From contig NZ_CP025198.1 in NCBI RefSeq assembly GCF_003325455.1, positions 1,426,001 through 1,490,000 of the forward strand: 64,000 nucleotides of DNA. Direction: 5' to 3'. Positions 1 through 9,708 of this stretch are shown here, piece after piece. Position 1 is the stretch's first letter; each line of letters begins with the position of its first letter. A program made the translations under genes and the position numbers. The stretch comes from Acidipropionibacterium virtanenii (GTDB lineage: Bacteria; Actinomycetota; Actinomycetes; Propionibacteriales; Propionibacteriaceae). Under the pieces are notes generated by a model. The model saw only the letters and a list, made by a program, of their open reading frames with translations. It did not search any database and had not been told where the DNA came from.

Positions 1-1
1 G

Positions 2-100
2 GACGGCGTCGTGGAGATCCGCGACCGCCGCTCCGGTACCAGGCGGGAGGTGCCCGTGGCCGACGCCGTGGCAGAGATCCTCGCCGAGGTCCGCGGCTGA
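2..100 (+). CDS. proS: Prolyl-tRNA synthetase, C-terminal end (partial)
   Basis: The first 33 codons at the window edge read DGVVEIRDRRSGTRREVP and end at TGA (98-100). This fits the C-terminal anticodon-binding region of bacterial-type prolyl-tRNA synthetase, whose actinobacterial members end in a 'GVVEVRDRRTGEREEVP'-like segment. Position supports the call: in mycobacteria proS lies just upstream of rimP-nusA, with a DUF4439 gene between, as here. Only the end of the gene is visible, so the catalytic domain cannot be judged. Confidence 0.65.
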   Translation, partial: DGVVEIRDRRSGTRREVPVADAVAEILAEVRG

Positions 101-117
101 GAGTCGGCGGTGCGGCG

Positions 118-630
118 TCACCGAGCCCGGTGACGCCGCACCGCCGACCTGTTGTTGCAGCGTGTGGAGCAGTACCGCTGGCGCCCGTTGCGCGAGGTGT
201 CGGCGAAGATCCTGTCGCAGTCGATCGCGGCGCACCGGCCCAGGCGATCCATCCCGCGACCGGTCAGGTGCAGGGCGGTGCCCACACTGACCAGGGTGCC
301 GAGCATGCCGGCGAAGACGACGTCGTCGTCGCGGTAGTGCAGGTGCCAGCCCTGGTCGTCATGGCGGACCAGGCGCGGGTGACTCGACCACCTGTCCAGC
401 AGATCGTTGAGGAGTCTCGCGCGGGTGGGCTCGTCGGGGGAGTCGACCACGGCGACCCACTCGGCGAGCAGCCCGCGCACACCCTCGACATCTCCGCTGG
501 AGACCGGGCGATCGACGTTGAGCCCGGCAGCCGTGCAGCGCTCCTCGAGCTCGACGGGGGAGTGCGGCGGATCATTGGCCAGATCGGCGGCCAGGTTGAC
601 CGGACCGGCACCGTAAGGGTTGAGAAGCAC
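118..630 (-). CDS. CGNR zinc-finger (ABATE-type) putative transcriptional regulator
   Basis: This 170-residue protein ends in a zinc-finger module (residues about 130-170): CAAIDC, then YCSTRCNNRSAVRRHR. That is the CGNR-type C-terminal domain with four cysteines and a basic tail thought to bind DNA. The N-terminal part starts with LLNPYGAGPVNLAADLAN, typical of the ABATE domain (putative stress-induced regulators). The GTG start at 630 sits six bases after a TGTAAT hexamer (642-637 on this strand), so the mRNA may be leaderless. It is divergent from the TauE-type permease, whose start is only about 25 bases away, so the two promoters must overlap and the regulator may act on that gene. Targets are unknown. 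Confidence 0.8.
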   Translation of the reverse strand: MLLNPYGAGPVNLAADLANDPPHSPVELEERCTAAGLNVDRPVSSGDVEGVRGLLAEWVAVVDSPDEPTRARLLNDLLDRWSSHPRLVRHDDQGWHLHYRDDDVVFAGMLGTLVSVGTALHLTGRGMDRLGRCAAIDCDRIFADTSRNGRQRYCSTRCNNRSAVRRHRAR

Positions 631-636
631 AAACCG

Positions 637-642
637 ATTACA
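637..642 (-). promoter_or_regulatory. Candidate -10 of a leaderless promoter (CGNR regulator)
   Basis: TGTAAT on the minus strand, six bases before the GTG at 630. It is the weakest member of the leaderless set described under findings, because its second base is G rather than A. Confidence 0.35.
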
Positions 643-655
643 TCACAGTGGTGAG

Positions 656-1450
656 GTGACTCTCGACGCCTCGCTGGCCCCGCACCTGATGATCCTGTTG
701 ATGGCGGCTGCCTTCCTCGCCGGCTGGGTGGACGCCGTGGTCGGCGGGGGCGGGCTCATCCAACTGCCCGCGCTGCTGGTCGGGCTGCCCCAGAACGCCC
801 CGGTGGCCACTGTCGCCGGCACCAACAAGATCTCGTCGATCGCCGGCACACTCACCGCTTCGATGACCTACCTGCGGACGATCCGGGTACACCTGCCCTC
901 GGCGGCGGCGGTGATGGCCGGGGCCGTGCTGGGGTCCAGCGCCGGAGCGCGGCTGGTGCAGTTCCTCCCGAAGCGATGGTTCATCCCGATCGTGCTCGTG
1001 GTGCTCGTCGGGGTGGGGATCTTCACCTGGCGACGGCCCTCCATGGGGCTGGTGAGCCGGGTGCGTCATCACGGCCTCGCGCGGTACCTGCGGCTGGCGG
1101 GAACAGGTGTACTCATCGGCATCTACGACGGGGCGATCGGGCCGGGCACCGGCACCTTCTTCGTCATCGCCCTGGTGGGGCTCATCGGCTACGGCTTCCT
1201 CGAGGCCTCGGCCCTGGCCAAACTGGCGAACCTCGCCACCAATGCCGGGGCGATCGCGGTCTTCTGGGCCCACGGCGTCATCTGGTGGCGGGTGGGGCTG
1301 CCGATGGCCCTGGCCAATCTCGCCGGAGGATGGATCGGCGCCCGCACCGCGGTGCGTCACGGCAACGCCTTCGTCCGCAGGGTCTTCCTGGTGGCGGTGG
1401 TGGGCCTGGGCTTCAAACTGGCCTACGACACCGTCGTCGCGTTTCACTGA
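656..1450 (+). CDS. TauE/SafE-family (DUF81) membrane permease
   Basis: This integral membrane protein of about 264 residues has roughly seven or eight hydrophobic helices. The N-terminal segment holds GWVDAVVGGGGLIQLPALL and ATVAGTNKISSIAGT, the hallmark repeats of the TauE/SafE (DUF81) family of putative sulfite, sulfoacetate or organosulfonate exporters. A second copy of the motif pattern (YDGAIGPGTGTFF, LANLAGGWIGAR) occupies the C-terminal half, as usual for this internally duplicated family. I chose GTG 656 because it begins just before the first helix. An in-frame TTG at 620 would add twelve residues overlapping the divergent gene. The substrate cannot be inferred. Confidence 0.85.
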   Translation: MTLDASLAPHLMILLMAAAFLAGWVDAVVGGGGLIQLPALLVGLPQNAPVATVAGTNKISSIAGTLTASMTYLRTIRVHLPSAAAVMAGAVLGSSAGARLVQFLPKRWFIPIVLVVLVGVGIFTWRRPSMGLVSRVRHHGLARYLRLAGTGVLIGIYDGAIGPGTGTFFVIALVGLIGYGFLEASALAKLANLATNAGAIAVFWAHGVIWWRVGLPMALANLAGGWIGARTAVRHGNAFVRRVFLVAVVGLGFKLAYDTVVAFH

Positions 1451-1467
1451 CGTCGGACCGGTGCCGG

Positions 1468-2421
1468 TCACACCCATCCCGGCCAGGCGGGCATGCCCGA
1501 GCCGTAGCCGGTCACCTGAGCTGCCTGATCGCCCATGGCGGTGATCGCCGTGGAGCGCTCGGTTCCGGAGGCCGCCGCGACCACCCGGCCGTGGCCGGAC
1601 AGCACCCCCAGCTCCAGGGAGACCCACAGCTCGCGGGTCGACCGGGGGGTCGAGGGGGTGGCGGGCATCGGATAGCCGGGCAGGGCCGGGGTAGGGGTGG
1701 CGGATGCCTCCCGCAGGAGCGCCCGGAGCCTGGCCTGCTGGGTCGCGACGGCGTCGAGCCTCCTGGTGCCGATGGAGCGCAGGGAGTCGGTGGCGGGCAG
1801 CCGGCCCACACCCCACTCGAGTCCGGCCACCAGGGCGTTGAGCCTCGACAGCAGCACCTGGCGCGCACTGGTGGGGTCCTCGACGGGCAGCGAGACCGGT
1901 TCGCCGTCGCCGCGCACCGGCGCGGCGCCCGCCGCGCTCGCCCCCGAGGCGAAGACCGCCAGGGAGGCCCACAGCAGGGCCTCGCCGGGAGTGTCCGCTG
2001 CGAGGGCATCGTGGACGTACTGGTCGGCGGCCCGCTTCTCGTCGGTCAGCAGCTGGGGGAGTGGGGCAGACGCCGATGCCACCGGAGTCGGTGTGATCAC
2101 CGGATCGGAGTCGGCGTTCTGGCCGGCCAGCGGATCGGCCTGGGCCAGAACTCCCGCGTGCAGGGTGTGCATCTGCGCCAGTGCGGAGAGCACGGCGGTA
2201 CGGGAGCCGGATGCGAGCGCGGCCGCCTGCCGTGCGGCCGACGCGAGCGCCGTCTCGGTGTTCAGTGCGGCGCGCCGCCGCGGGGTGACGGTGATCTCGG
2301 GGGTCGTGCGCGCCCCGGCGTCGATGACGGGGGAGACCCGGTAGCAGCCCGCCGCACCGATCCCGATGAGGCCGGCGCCCGCGATGAGGATGCTGCGTCT
2401 GCTCGGGGCCCGGGAAGTCAT
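1468..2421 (-). CDS. DUF4439 ferritin-like-domain lipoprotein with twin-arginine signal
   Basis: The N-terminus MTSRAPSRRSILIAGAGLIG has a twin-arginine motif, a hydrophobic stretch and a lipobox (GAAGC, Cys about 26). It is therefore predicted to be a Tat-exported lipoprotein of 317 residues. The rest is Ala-rich and helical, matching DUF4439 (ferritin-like fold) proteins. A DUF4439 gene also sits between proS and rimP in Mycobacterium (Rv2844 region), so position and family agree. Its function is unknown; I see no clear set of metal-binding Glu/His motifs. The ATG at 2421 follows TACCCT by six bases, a leaderless arrangement. It is divergent from rimP. Confidence 0.75.
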   Translation of the reverse strand: MTSRAPSRRSILIAGAGLIGIGAAGCYRVSPVIDAGARTTPEITVTPRRRAALNTETALASAARQAAALASGSRTAVLSALAQMHTLHAGVLAQADPLAGQNADSDPVITPTPVASASAPLPQLLTDEKRAADQYVHDALAADTPGEALLWASLAVFASGASAAGAAPVRGDGEPVSLPVEDPTSARQVLLSRLNALVAGLEWGVGRLPATDSLRSIGTRRLDAVATQQARLRALLREASATPTPALPGYPMPATPSTPRSTRELWVSLELGVLSGHGRVVAAASGTERSTAITAMGDQAAQVTGYGSGMPAWPGWV

Positions 2422-2427
2422 GGTGAC

Positions 2428-2433
2428 AGGGTA
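2428..2433 (-). promoter_or_regulatory. -10 of leaderless promoter, DUF4439 gene
   Basis: TACCCT on the minus strand, then six bases (GTCACC), then ATG at 2421. The spacing puts the transcription start at the A of the start codon. Confidence 0.55.
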
Positions 2434-2506
2434 TCCGGAAGCCCGGCCCGTGGTTCATCTCCTAGACTGGCCCCACAACCGACACCACAACAGAACGAGG
2501 CAAGGG

Positions 2507-3022
2507 ATGAACGAGAATCAGCTCACCGATCTGATCGGGCCGCTGCTCTCCCAGCTCGGCATGGAGCTCGAGAAGCTGGACGTCGTGCGTGCGGGCCGAA
2601 GGAGCCTGCTGCGGATCACCGTCGACGGTGATGGGGCCGACGGCCGCGGGCCGGGCCTCGACGAGATCGGCGAGGCGACCTCCGAGATCTCTCGTGTCCT
2701 CGACGAGTCCGACGCGACCGGAAGCGCCCCGTACACCCTGGAGGTCTCCTCGCGCGGAGTGTCGACCCCGCTGACCGAGCCCAGGCACTTCCGGCGCAAC
2801 CGGGGCAGGCTGGTGGCGGTGACCCTCGAGGACGAGGATCCGGTCGAGGGGCGAATCCTGGCCTCCGACGAGTCCACCGTCACTCTCGAGGTGCCGGCCC
2901 CCGGATCCAAGCCCCACAAGCCGCTCACGCAGACCCGTGAGATCTCCCTCGACCTGATCCGGCGCGCCGTCGTGCAGGTCGAGATGAGCCGTAAGCCCGC
3001 CGTGACCGATGAGGAGAACTGA
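2507..3022 (+). CDS. rimP: Ribosome maturation factor RimP
   Basis: RimP assists 30S subunit assembly in the cytoplasm. The 171-residue product has the N-terminal alpha/beta domain ([18 protein letters not shown], then [10 protein letters not shown]), the conserved [26 protein letters not shown] segment that joins the two domains, and a C-terminal SH3-like barrel. The ATG at 2507 is preceded by a purine-rich AGGCAAGGG. Starting further upstream would overlap the divergent lipoprotein gene. A TAGACT hexamer at 2462-2467 is a plausible -10. The gene is first in the rimP-nusA-ylxR unit, with nusA starting one base after its stop. Confidence 0.95.
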   Translation: MNENQLTDLIGPLLSQLGMELEKLDVVRAGRRSLLRITVDGDGADGRGPGLDEIGEATSEISRVLDESDATGSAPYTLEVSSRGVSTPLTEPRHFRRNRGRLVAVTLEDEDPVEGRILASDESTVTLEVPAPGSKPHKPLTQTREISLDLIRRAVVQVEMSRKPAVTDEEN

Positions 3023-3023
3023 G

Positions 3024-4001
3024 ATGGATATCGACCTGGCAGCACTGCGGATGATCGAGCGGGACAAGGAGATCTCGCTCGACTATCTCATCGAGACCCT
3101 GGAGGACGCCCTCCTCAACGCCTACGCCAAGACCGACCACCCCGTCCGGGACGCCAGGATCGAGCTGGACCGCAAGTCGGGCAATGTCGCGGTGATGGTG
3201 CCGGAGAAGGACGAGGAGGGCAATGTCATCGGCTGGTACGATGGCACCCCGAGCGACTTCGGACGGGTGGCGGCATCCACTGCCCGGCAGGTGATCTTCC
3301 AGCGCCTGCGCGAGGCCGAGGATGAGCAGAAGTTCGGCCAGTTCTCCGCCGTCGAGGGGGACGTCGTCACCGGCGTCGTCCAGCAGTCCTTCCGGGACAA
3401 CCGGACGGTGCGCGTCGACCTCGGCTCGATCGAGGCCATCATGCCCCCCGCCGAGCAGGTGCCCGGCGAGAAGTACACCCACGGCCGTCGCCTGAGGGTC
3501 TACGTGGTCGCGGTGCGCAAGGAGATGCGCGGTCCCCAGGTCATCGTCTCGCGCACCCACCCGAACCTGGTCCGCAAGCTCTTCGCCCTGGAGGTGCCCG
3601 AGATCGAGCAGGGCGTGGTCGAGATCAAGGCCCTGGCCAGAGAGGCCGGGCACCGCTCGAAGATCGCGGTGGTCTCCCACAACCCCGACGTGTCGGCCAA
3701 GGGCTCATGCATCGGCCCGATGGGGCAGCGGGTGCGTGCGGTGATGCACGAGCTGGACGAGGAGAAGATCGACATCATCGACTGGTCGGAGGATCCGGCC
3801 ACCTTCGTCGGGGCCGCCCTGTCCCCGGCGAAGGTCAAGCAGGTCACCGTGCTGGACGCCGACGCCCGGGCCACCCGGGCGATCGTGCCGGACTACCAGC
3901 TCTCACTGGCCATCGGTCGCGAGGGCCAGAACGCCCGGCTGGCGGCCCGGCTCACCGGCTGGCGGATCGACATCCGCCCCGACAGCCCCGTGGAGTGCTG
4001 A
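3024..4001 (+). CDS. nusA: Transcription termination/antitermination factor NusA
   Basis: NusA binds RNA polymerase and nascent RNA to control pausing, termination and antitermination. The 325-residue protein has the N-terminal polymerase-binding domain ([20 protein letters not shown]), an S1 domain ([20 protein letters not shown]), KH1 ([18 protein letters not shown]) and KH2 ([18 protein letters not shown]). It ends right after KH2, without the acidic repeats of enterobacterial NusA, as is normal for actinobacteria. The ATG at 3024 follows GAGGAGAACTGAG, a ribosome site inside the end of rimP, so the two are likely coupled. Confidence 0.97.
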   Translation: MDIDLAALRMIERDKEISLDYLIETLEDALLNAYAKTDHPVRDARIELDRKSGNVAVMVPEKDEEGNVIGWYDGTPSDFGRVAASTARQVIFQRLREAEDEQKFGQFSAVEGDVVTGVVQQSFRDNRTVRVDLGSIEAIMPPAEQVPGEKYTHGRRLRVYVVAVRKEMRGPQVIVSRTHPNLVRKLFALEVPEIEQGVVEIKALAREAGHRSKIAVVSHNPDVSAKGSCIGPMGQRVRAVMHELDEEKIDIIDWSEDPATFVGAALSPAKVKQVTVLDADARATRAIVPDYQLSLAIGREGQNARLAARLTGWRIDIRPDSPVEC

Positions 4002-4006
4002 TCCGG

Positions 4007-4273
4007 ATGCCTCGCGCGACGCCCCCGGTGCGCACCTGCGTCGGATGCCGGCGCACCGCCGATCCCGCCACCATGGTGAGATTCGTCCTCGATGGGGATC
4101 ATGTGGTCCTCGATCCTGGATCCCGGGCACCGGGCCGTGGCGCGCACCTGCACCCTGATGCGGAATGCTGGAGGGCGGCGCTGCGAGGCGGGTTCGCGAG
4201 GTCCTTCCGTCGCCGGGTCACGGCCGTGCCACCGGGCGTCGACTGGCTGCCGGAACCGGAGAATTGGGCTTGA
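4007..4273 (+). CDS. ylxR: YlxR-family RNA-binding protein (DUF448)
   Basis: This small basic protein of 88 residues starts PPVRTCVGCRRTADPATMVRF and has GAHLHPDAECWRAA in the middle, the YlxR/DUF448 signature. Its GRGAHLHP motif is a known family feature. In other bacteria the gene sits between nusA and infB, as here. YlxR has been linked to RNase P RNA binding and transcription control, but its role here is inferred only from family and place. It starts five bases after nusA stops. I saw no reason for a different start. Confidence 0.9.
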   Translation: MPRATPPVRTCVGCRRTADPATMVRFVLDGDHVVLDPGSRAPGRGAHLHPDAECWRAALRGGFARSFRRRVTAVPPGVDWLPEPENWA

Positions 4274-4292
4274 TCGCCGATTTCGGTAGAAT
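4264..4292 (+). promoter_or_regulatory. Promoter for infB
   Basis: TTGGGC (4264-4269), a 17-base spacer, then TAGAAT (4287-4292). This gives infB its own promoter at the end of ylxR and a leader of about 170 bases before the GTG at 4472. Confidence 0.65.
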
Positions 4293-4471
4293 ATCGGGCG
4301 CATGTCCACCGGAGGTACCGGTGGCCTCACCGATCTATGCGTTCTCCTGCATCGCCGGGGGACTGACAAGAAAGTGAGCAGGCGCTCATGAACACTCGAT
4401 GAGTACGCATCAATGAGCATTCTCAGCATCTAGTCGGCCCGAGCCAGCACGGCCGGGCCCGAAGGAGAGTA

Positions 4472-7459
4472 GTGGCCAAGGTCCGTGTCTATGAGCTCGC
4501 GAAGGAGCTCGGACTGACAAGCAAGCAGCTTCTGGGGAAGCTGGGCGATATGGGCGAATTCGTCCGTTCGGCATCCTCAACGATCGAGGCGCCGGTGGTC
4601 CGGCGCGTGCGCGACCAGCTCGCGCCTTCCAACGGCGGCTCGGCCGCCAAGCCGGGCGGCAAGACCGCCTCCAATGACACCGCCGACTCCGCGGGGCCCG
4701 CCAAGGGATCCGCACCGAGCCGCGCGCCCCGTCCCGCCCCCCGCAAGGCGCCGGTGCCGGGCCCCCGTCCGACACCCGGCTCGGTGAAGCCGGGTGGATT
4801 CAGCGCCGCTCCCACCGAGTCGTCGGCCGCGCGCACCAGTTCGACCCCGCGCCCCGGACTGATGAAGCCCGGGCCGAAGCCGAACTCCCAGAACAGGGCT
4901 GCGACCGAGAAGCCCGAGGCCCGGGAGGATGCCCCCCGTCCGGCCAAGGAGTCGACGCGCCGCGACGGTGGAGCTCCGCGCCCGTCGACGAACGCCCCCA
5001 AGCCCGGAGGCATCGGCAAGGTGCCGGGCCCCGGCACCCATGCGCGCAAGCAGGCGCCGACCCCCGGTCCGCGACCGGGCGGCCCACGGCCGGGCTCATC
5101 GGGCGGGCTGCCGTCGGGCCCCCGTCCCACCCCGGGCAAGCCCGGTGCCAGGCGCACCGGCGGACCGCGGCCGGGCAACAACCCCTTCGCGTCCAGCCAG
5201 GGTATGGGTCAGGGACGCCGTCGCTCCGAGCAGGGCGGGGGGCCGCGTCCCGGCGGACAGCGTCGTGAGGGCGCTCCTCGTCCCGGCGGCGACCGGATGC
5301 CGCGTCCCGGTGGCACCACCGGAATGCCGCGTCCCAATCCGGCCATGATGCCCAAGCATCAGAACAAGGAGATCGGTCAGACCGCAGGTGGCGGCCGGCC
5401 CGGCGGTCGTGGCGGTCGTGGTGGCCGCGGTGGCGGCCCGAACCGCGGAGGCGGGTTCGCAGGAGGGGGCGGCGGCTTCGGCGGCGGTCCCCGCGGCCCG
5501 GTCGGCGGCGGTCGCGGCGGTCGTGGCGGTCGCGGTACCCAGGGTGCCTTCGGCCGCGGTGGCGCAGGAGGTCGCCGTGGACGCAAGTCCCGCAAGCAGC
5601 GCAGGCAGGAGTTCGACGAGATGCAGGCGCCGCTGGTCGGCGGCGTGCGCGTCCACAAGGGCAACGGACAGACCGTCCGGCTGCGCCGGGGCTCCTCGCT
5701 GACCGATCTGGCGGAGAAGATCAACGCCGAGCCGGCACAGCTGGTCCAGGTGCTGTTCAATCTCGGGGAGATGGTCACGGCCACCCAGTCGGTGCCTGAC
5801 GAGACCCTGGAGATCCTGGGCAACGAGCTGGACTACAAGATTCAGGTCGTCTCCCCCGAGGATGAGGACCGGGAGCTGCTGGAGTCCTTCGACGTCGAGT
5901 TCGGCGAGAACGAGGGCGGCGAGGAGGATCTCGCGCCGCGTCCGCCGGTCGTCACCGTGATGGGCCACGTCGATCACGGCAAGACCAAGTTGCTGGACAC
6001 CCTGCGTCACGCCCATGTGGTGGAGCGCGAGGCCGGTGGCATCACCCAGGCGATCGGCGCCTACCAGGTCGAGACCGATGTCGATGGCGATGAGCGCAAG
6101 ATCACCTTCATCGACACCCCCGGCCACGAGGCTTTCACCGCCATGCGTGCCCGTGGCGCCCAGTCCACCGATATCGCGGTGCTGGTCGTCGCGGCCGATG
6201 ACGGCGTCATGCCGCAGACGGTGGAGGCCCTCAACCACGCCAAGGCGGCCGATGTGCCGATCGTGGTCGCGGTCAACAAGATCGACAAGCCGGGGGCCGA
6301 TCCCGACAAGGTGCGCGGACAGCTCACCGAGTACGGCCTGGTGCCTGAGGACTACGGCGGCGACACCATGTTCGTCAACGTCTCGGCGAAGACCGGAGAG
6401 GGCCTGGACCGGCTGCTGGAGGCGATCGTGCTGACCGCCGACGCGGCTCTGGACCTGCGCGCCAATCCGGACATGGCCGCCCAGGGTGTCGCCATCGAGG
6501 CGCATCTCGACAAGGGCCGCGGCCCGGTGGCCACCGCGCTCATCCAGCGCGGCACGCTGCACATCGGCGACTCGATCGTCGCGGGATCGGCATACGGACG
6601 CGTCCGTGCGCTCATCAACGACCAGGGCGAGAACGTCGATCACGCGGCACCGTCCGATCCGGTGCAGGTGCTCGGCCTCACCTCGGTGCCCGGAGCCGGT
6701 GACAATTTCCTGGTCGTCGAGGACGACAGGATGGCCCGGCAGATCGCCGAGAAGCGGGAGGCGCGGATGCGCGCCGCCCAGCAGGCGAAGTCGTCGCGTC
6801 GCAAGACCCTCGACGAGCTCTTCGACCAGCTCGAGAAGGGCGAGACGCAGGAGCTGCTGCTCATCCTCAAGGGCGACGGCGCCGGTTCGGTGGAGGCCCT
6901 CGAGGACGCTCTCGCCAAGATCGACGTCGGCGACGAGGTGGATCTGCGGGTCATCGACCGCGGAGTCGGTGCGATCACCGAGACCAACGTCTCCCTGGCC
7001 GCCGCCTCCAAGGCCGTCATCATCGGCTTCAACGTGCGCCCCACGGCTCACGCGGCCAAGATGGCCGACGAGGAGAATGTCGACATCCGCTACTACTCGG
7101 TCATCTACGACGCGATCGACGAGATCGAGGCCGCTCTGAAGGGCATGCTCAAGCCCATCTACGAGGAGAAGTCCCTGGGCACCGCGGAGATCCGCCAGAT
7201 CTTCCGGTCCTCCAAGGTCGGCAACATCTCGGGCTGCATGGTCACCGACGGCATCATCCGCCGGCATGCCAAGACCCGCCTGGTGCGCGACGGGGTGGTG
7301 GTCACGGAGACCGAGATCAACACTCTGCAGCGCGAGAAGGACTCGGTCACCGAGGTGCGCGAAGGGTTCGAGTGCGGTCTGACGCTCACGAACTACTCCG
7401 ACATCCACGTCGGCGACGAGCTGCAGTGCTACGAGATGGTGGAGAAGCCCCGCGAGTGA
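4472..7459 (+). CDS. infB: Translation initiation factor IF-2
   Basis: IF-2 is the GTPase that brings fMet-tRNA to the 30S subunit and promotes subunit joining. The 995-residue protein has an IF2N domain ([19 protein letters not shown]), then about 330 residues rich in Pro, Gly, Ala and Arg with RGG-type runs around residues 308-375. A second IF2N-like segment (about 400-460) precedes the G domain. G1 is GHVDHGKT, G3 is DTPGHE and G4 is NKID. Beta-barrel domains and the IF2-C domain follow. The GTG at 4472 has GAAGGAGAG upstream. The disordered linker is longer than in enterobacteria, as is common in actinobacteria. Confidence 0.97.
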   Translation: MAKVRVYELAKELGLTSKQLLGKLGDMGEFVRSASSTIEAPVVRRVRDQLAPSNGGSAAKPGGKTASNDTADSAGPAKGSAPSRAPRPAPRKAPVPGPRPTPGSVKPGGFSAAPTESSAARTSSTPRPGLMKPGPKPNSQNRAATEKPEAREDAPRPAKESTRRDGGAPRPSTNAPKPGGIGKVPGPGTHARKQAPTPGPRPGGPRPGSSGGLPSGPRPTPGKPGARRTGGPRPGNNPFASSQGMGQGRRRSEQGGGPRPGGQRREGAPRPGGDRMPRPGGTTGMPRPNPAMMPKHQNKEIGQTAGGGRPGGRGGRGGRGGGPNRGGGFAGGGGGFGGGPRGPVGGGRGGRGGRGTQGAFGRGGAGGRRGRKSRKQRRQEFDEMQAPLVGGVRVHKGNGQTVRLRRGSSLTDLAEKINAEPAQLVQVLFNLGEMVTATQSVPDETLEILGNELDYKIQVVSPEDEDRELLESFDVEFGENEGGEEDLAPRPPVVTVMGHVDHGKTKLLDTLRHAHVVEREAGGITQAIGAYQVETDVDGDERKITFIDTPGHEAFTAMRARGAQSTDIAVLVVAADDGVMPQTVEALNHAKAADVPIVVAVNKIDKPGADPDKVRGQLTEYGLVPEDYGGDTMFVNVSAKTGEGLDRLLEAIVLTADAALDLRANPDMAAQGVAIEAHLDKGRGPVATALIQRGTLHIGDSIVAGSAYGRVRALINDQGENVDHAAPSDPVQVLGLTSVPGAGDNFLVVEDDRMARQIAEKREARMRAAQQAKSSRRKTLDELFDQLEKGETQELLLILKGDGAGSVEALEDALAKIDVGDEVDLRVIDRGVGAITETNVSLAAASKAVIIGFNVRPTAHAAKMADEENVDIRYYSVIYDAIDEIEAALKGMLKPIYEEKSLGTAEIRQIFRSSKVGNISGCMVTDGIIRRHAKTRLVRDGVVVTETEINTLQREKDSVTEVREGFECGLTLTNYSDIHVGDELQCYEMVEKPRE

Positions 7460-7500
7460 TCGCGTAGGAATCCGCACCCGCGAGTGATCGCCGGCTCAAC

Positions 7501-7543
7501 GTCAGCCGCCCCGCCCTCCGATCCGGAGGGCGGGGCGGCTGAC
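7501..7543. terminator. Bidirectional hairpin terminator, infB / ubiB-like gene
   Basis: A perfect inverted repeat with two 20-base arms and a 3-base loop (ATC), almost all G and C. No T-run follows on the plus strand. It lies between two convergent genes and can serve both. Confidence 0.85.
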
Positions 7544-7554
7544 GTCCGGGCCGT

Positions 7555-9579
7555 TCATCGTCTGGAGGCCACGAAGATGCGGATGAGCACCCGCAGCGCC
7601 AGAACCACCCCGACCAGCAGCAGCCCGGTGCCCAGCAGAGCGAACACCCCGATCCGCTCGGAGAGTCGCGGCCCCCACCGGTCGGCGATCATCAGCGCCA
7701 CCGAGGCGACGGTCGCGGTCGAGGCCAGGATCGTCATCATCGCCAGATGCACCTGGGAGGACAGCCAGGAGCGGTCGTCGGGATGGTCGAGGATCCGGAC
7801 CCGCGCCGTCAGCCGTCCCTGTTCCGCCTGATCGACCAGGCGGCCCAGCTGGCGGGGCATCCGGCGCAGCACCGGCAGGTTCGACGCCATGCTCCGGCCC
7901 ATCGCGGCGCGTATCCCCTCGACCGTCATGTCGGGGGTCAGCAGCTCCGTGCCGCTGCGGCGTGCCAGGTCGATGAGATCGGCGTCGGGATCGAGGAGGG
8001 TCACTGTGGCCTCGACGGTCGCCAGGCAGCGGAAGGCGGCCGCCAGTTGCGGGGGCACACTGAATCCGTGGCCGATCACCAGGGCCATCAGGTCGTTGAC
8101 GGTCCGGGCCATATCGGTGGGCCCGGCGCTGAGCCGGGTGAGCAGCGTCCCCACCTCCCGCTCGAGGCCGCGCTCACGGTCTGCGGCCAGGCCGTCGGGG
8201 CGGCCGAGCAACTCCATGAGGCAGTCCGTGGCCCCTTGGGAGTCGTTGTTCGACAGCGCCGCCAGCAGCATCACCAGACATCCCCGGGAGACGTCGTCGA
8301 GGCGTCCCACCGAGCCGAGATCGAGGATGACCAGCCGGTCGGTGCCGTCGAGCAGGACGTTCCCGGGGTGGAGGTCGGCGTGGAAGATGCCGGTCACCAG
8401 GACCTCCTTCACCACCTGGCGGACCAGCGCCGTGGCGAGCGTGCGGCGCTGCTCGGGTGCCAGCCGGGCCAGCTGGGCCGACGCCCGGGCCAGCGGGACG
8501 CCGCCGGCCCGCTCCATCACCAGCACCCGTCGGGTCGAGACCTCGGAAATGACCGACGGGATGCTGATCGGCTCGGCGGCGGACACGCCGGCGCTCACGG
8601 CCTTGGCGTTGGCGGCCTCGACGCGGTAGTCGAGTTCCTCCTCCAGGGAGGCGGCGAAACCGTCAACGAGGCCGTCCAGACCGATGCGGCGCGCCCAGCC
8701 GGCCGAACGCATCAACCTGGCGCTGAGGATCGAGAGGATGTCGAGGTCGGTGCGGATCTGCGCCTCGGCCCTGGGCCGCTGCACCTTGACGACGACCTCG
8801 CGGCCATGGTGGGCGTCGTGAGGGGCGTGGGCGTCGGCCAGCCGGGCGGTGTGCACCTGGCCGACGGAGGCCGCGGCGATCGGTTCATGATCGATCCGGG
8901 AGACGATCTCGGCCAGCGGGCACCCCCACTCCTGTACGAGGACCCGCTCAGTCTGGGGCCAGGGCACCGGGGAGACGTCGGTGTGCAGGGCCGACAGCTC
9001 GGAGGCGAAATCCTCCCCGATGAGGTCGGGTCGGGTGGCGAGGTTCTGGCCGAGCTTGACGAAGGTGGCTCCGCAGTCCTCCAGGGCCCGGCGCAACGCG
9101 ACCGCGACCCGGGTGCGCTCGCCGGCCGACCGGCCGGCCCGGCTGGAGCCGAGGAATCCGGACAGGCCGCGTCTGGTGAGGATGGCGGTGATCCGGGAGT
9201 AGCGGCGCAGCCTCCGCCATGCCGCCGGAAGGGTGCGCGAGACCCGCACCGGACCGGGTACCGATCCGGCGGGCACCAGGACCTCGGCCAGCACCACCAG
9301 GGCCAGTCCCGCCACGAAGAGCCAGGCCAGGCCTAGGGCGCCGACGACGCCGACCAGCATCGGATCGTCGACGGCGAGGTGGCGCTCGTCGATGACGCCG
9401 GAGCGGCGGCCGAGCCAGGTCAGCATGGGGGAGGTGACGAGCAGCCAGATCAGGCCCAGCCCGAATGCGCGCGGCCAGGACACCGCCACGGCCAGCGTGC
9501 GGCGGGTCATGGTGGCGATGAGTATCGCGACCAGGATCCAGGAGATGAAGGATGCGAGGCCGATGAGGAAGGAACTCAT
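7555..9579 (-). CDS. ABC1/UbiB/AarF-family atypical kinase, membrane-bound
   Basis: The 674-residue protein has two or three N-terminal membrane helices, a UbiB-type kinase-like core and two C-terminal helices. Core motifs seen are FVKLGQNLATRPDL (the KxGQ family motif), AAASVGQVHTARL (Ala-rich nucleotide loop), VVVKVQRP (catalytic Lys), FHADLHPGNVLL and VILDLGSVG (metal-binding Asp). Family members support isoprenoid-quinone synthesis or lipid homeostasis through ATPase activity; the substrate here is unknown. The start is placed at 9579 because TAGCAT ends seven bases before it, and the upstream ATG (9588) lies within that hexamer. The gene interrupts the usual infB-rbfA order on the opposite strand. 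Confidence 0.88.
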   Translation of the reverse strand: MSSFLIGLASFISWILVAILIATMTRRTLAVAVSWPRAFGLGLIWLLVTSPMLTWLGRRSGVIDERHLAVDDPMLVGVVGALGLAWLFVAGLALVVLAEVLVPAGSVPGPVRVSRTLPAAWRRLRRYSRITAILTRRGLSGFLGSSRAGRSAGERTRVAVALRRALEDCGATFVKLGQNLATRPDLIGEDFASELSALHTDVSPVPWPQTERVLVQEWGCPLAEIVSRIDHEPIAAASVGQVHTARLADAHAPHDAHHGREVVVKVQRPRAEAQIRTDLDILSILSARLMRSAGWARRIGLDGLVDGFAASLEEELDYRVEAANAKAVSAGVSAAEPISIPSVISEVSTRRVLVMERAGGVPLARASAQLARLAPEQRRTLATALVRQVVKEVLVTGIFHADLHPGNVLLDGTDRLVILDLGSVGRLDDVSRGCLVMLLAALSNNDSQGATDCLMELLGRPDGLAADRERGLEREVGTLLTRLSAGPTDMARTVNDLMALVIGHGFSVPPQLAAAFRCLATVEATVTLLDPDADLIDLARRSGTELLTPDMTVEGIRAAMGRSMASNLPVLRRMPRQLGRLVDQAEQGRLTARVRILDHPDDRSWLSSQVHLAMMTILASTATVASVALMIADRWGPRLSERIGVFALLGTGLLLVGVVLALRVLIRIFVASRR

Positions 9580-9586
9580 GGCAGGC

Positions 9587-9592
9587 ATGCTA
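9587..9592 (-). promoter_or_regulatory. -10 of leaderless promoter, ubiB-like gene
   Basis: TAGCAT on the minus strand, then seven bases, then ATG at 9579. It decides between two possible in-frame starts. Confidence 0.55.
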
Positions 9593-9708
9593 GGGGCCGC
9601 GTCGGGCCACTCCCGTCCGCAGGCGCCAAGGGGGGAGAAGTTCGGGGTAATCTTGGGCGCCGATGCCCGGGCGCCACAGCCTGTACGTCGAGGAGCTAGG
9701 AGATCATC

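Noticed and set aside
638-2458. Long open frame of about 600 codons on the minus strand spanning the permease gene
   Set aside because: It runs antisense to the TauE-type gene and through the lipoprotein gene in another frame; its product is Arg/Gly/Pro-rich with no family motifs. It is a by-product of high GC content, as are most long frames opposite real genes here.
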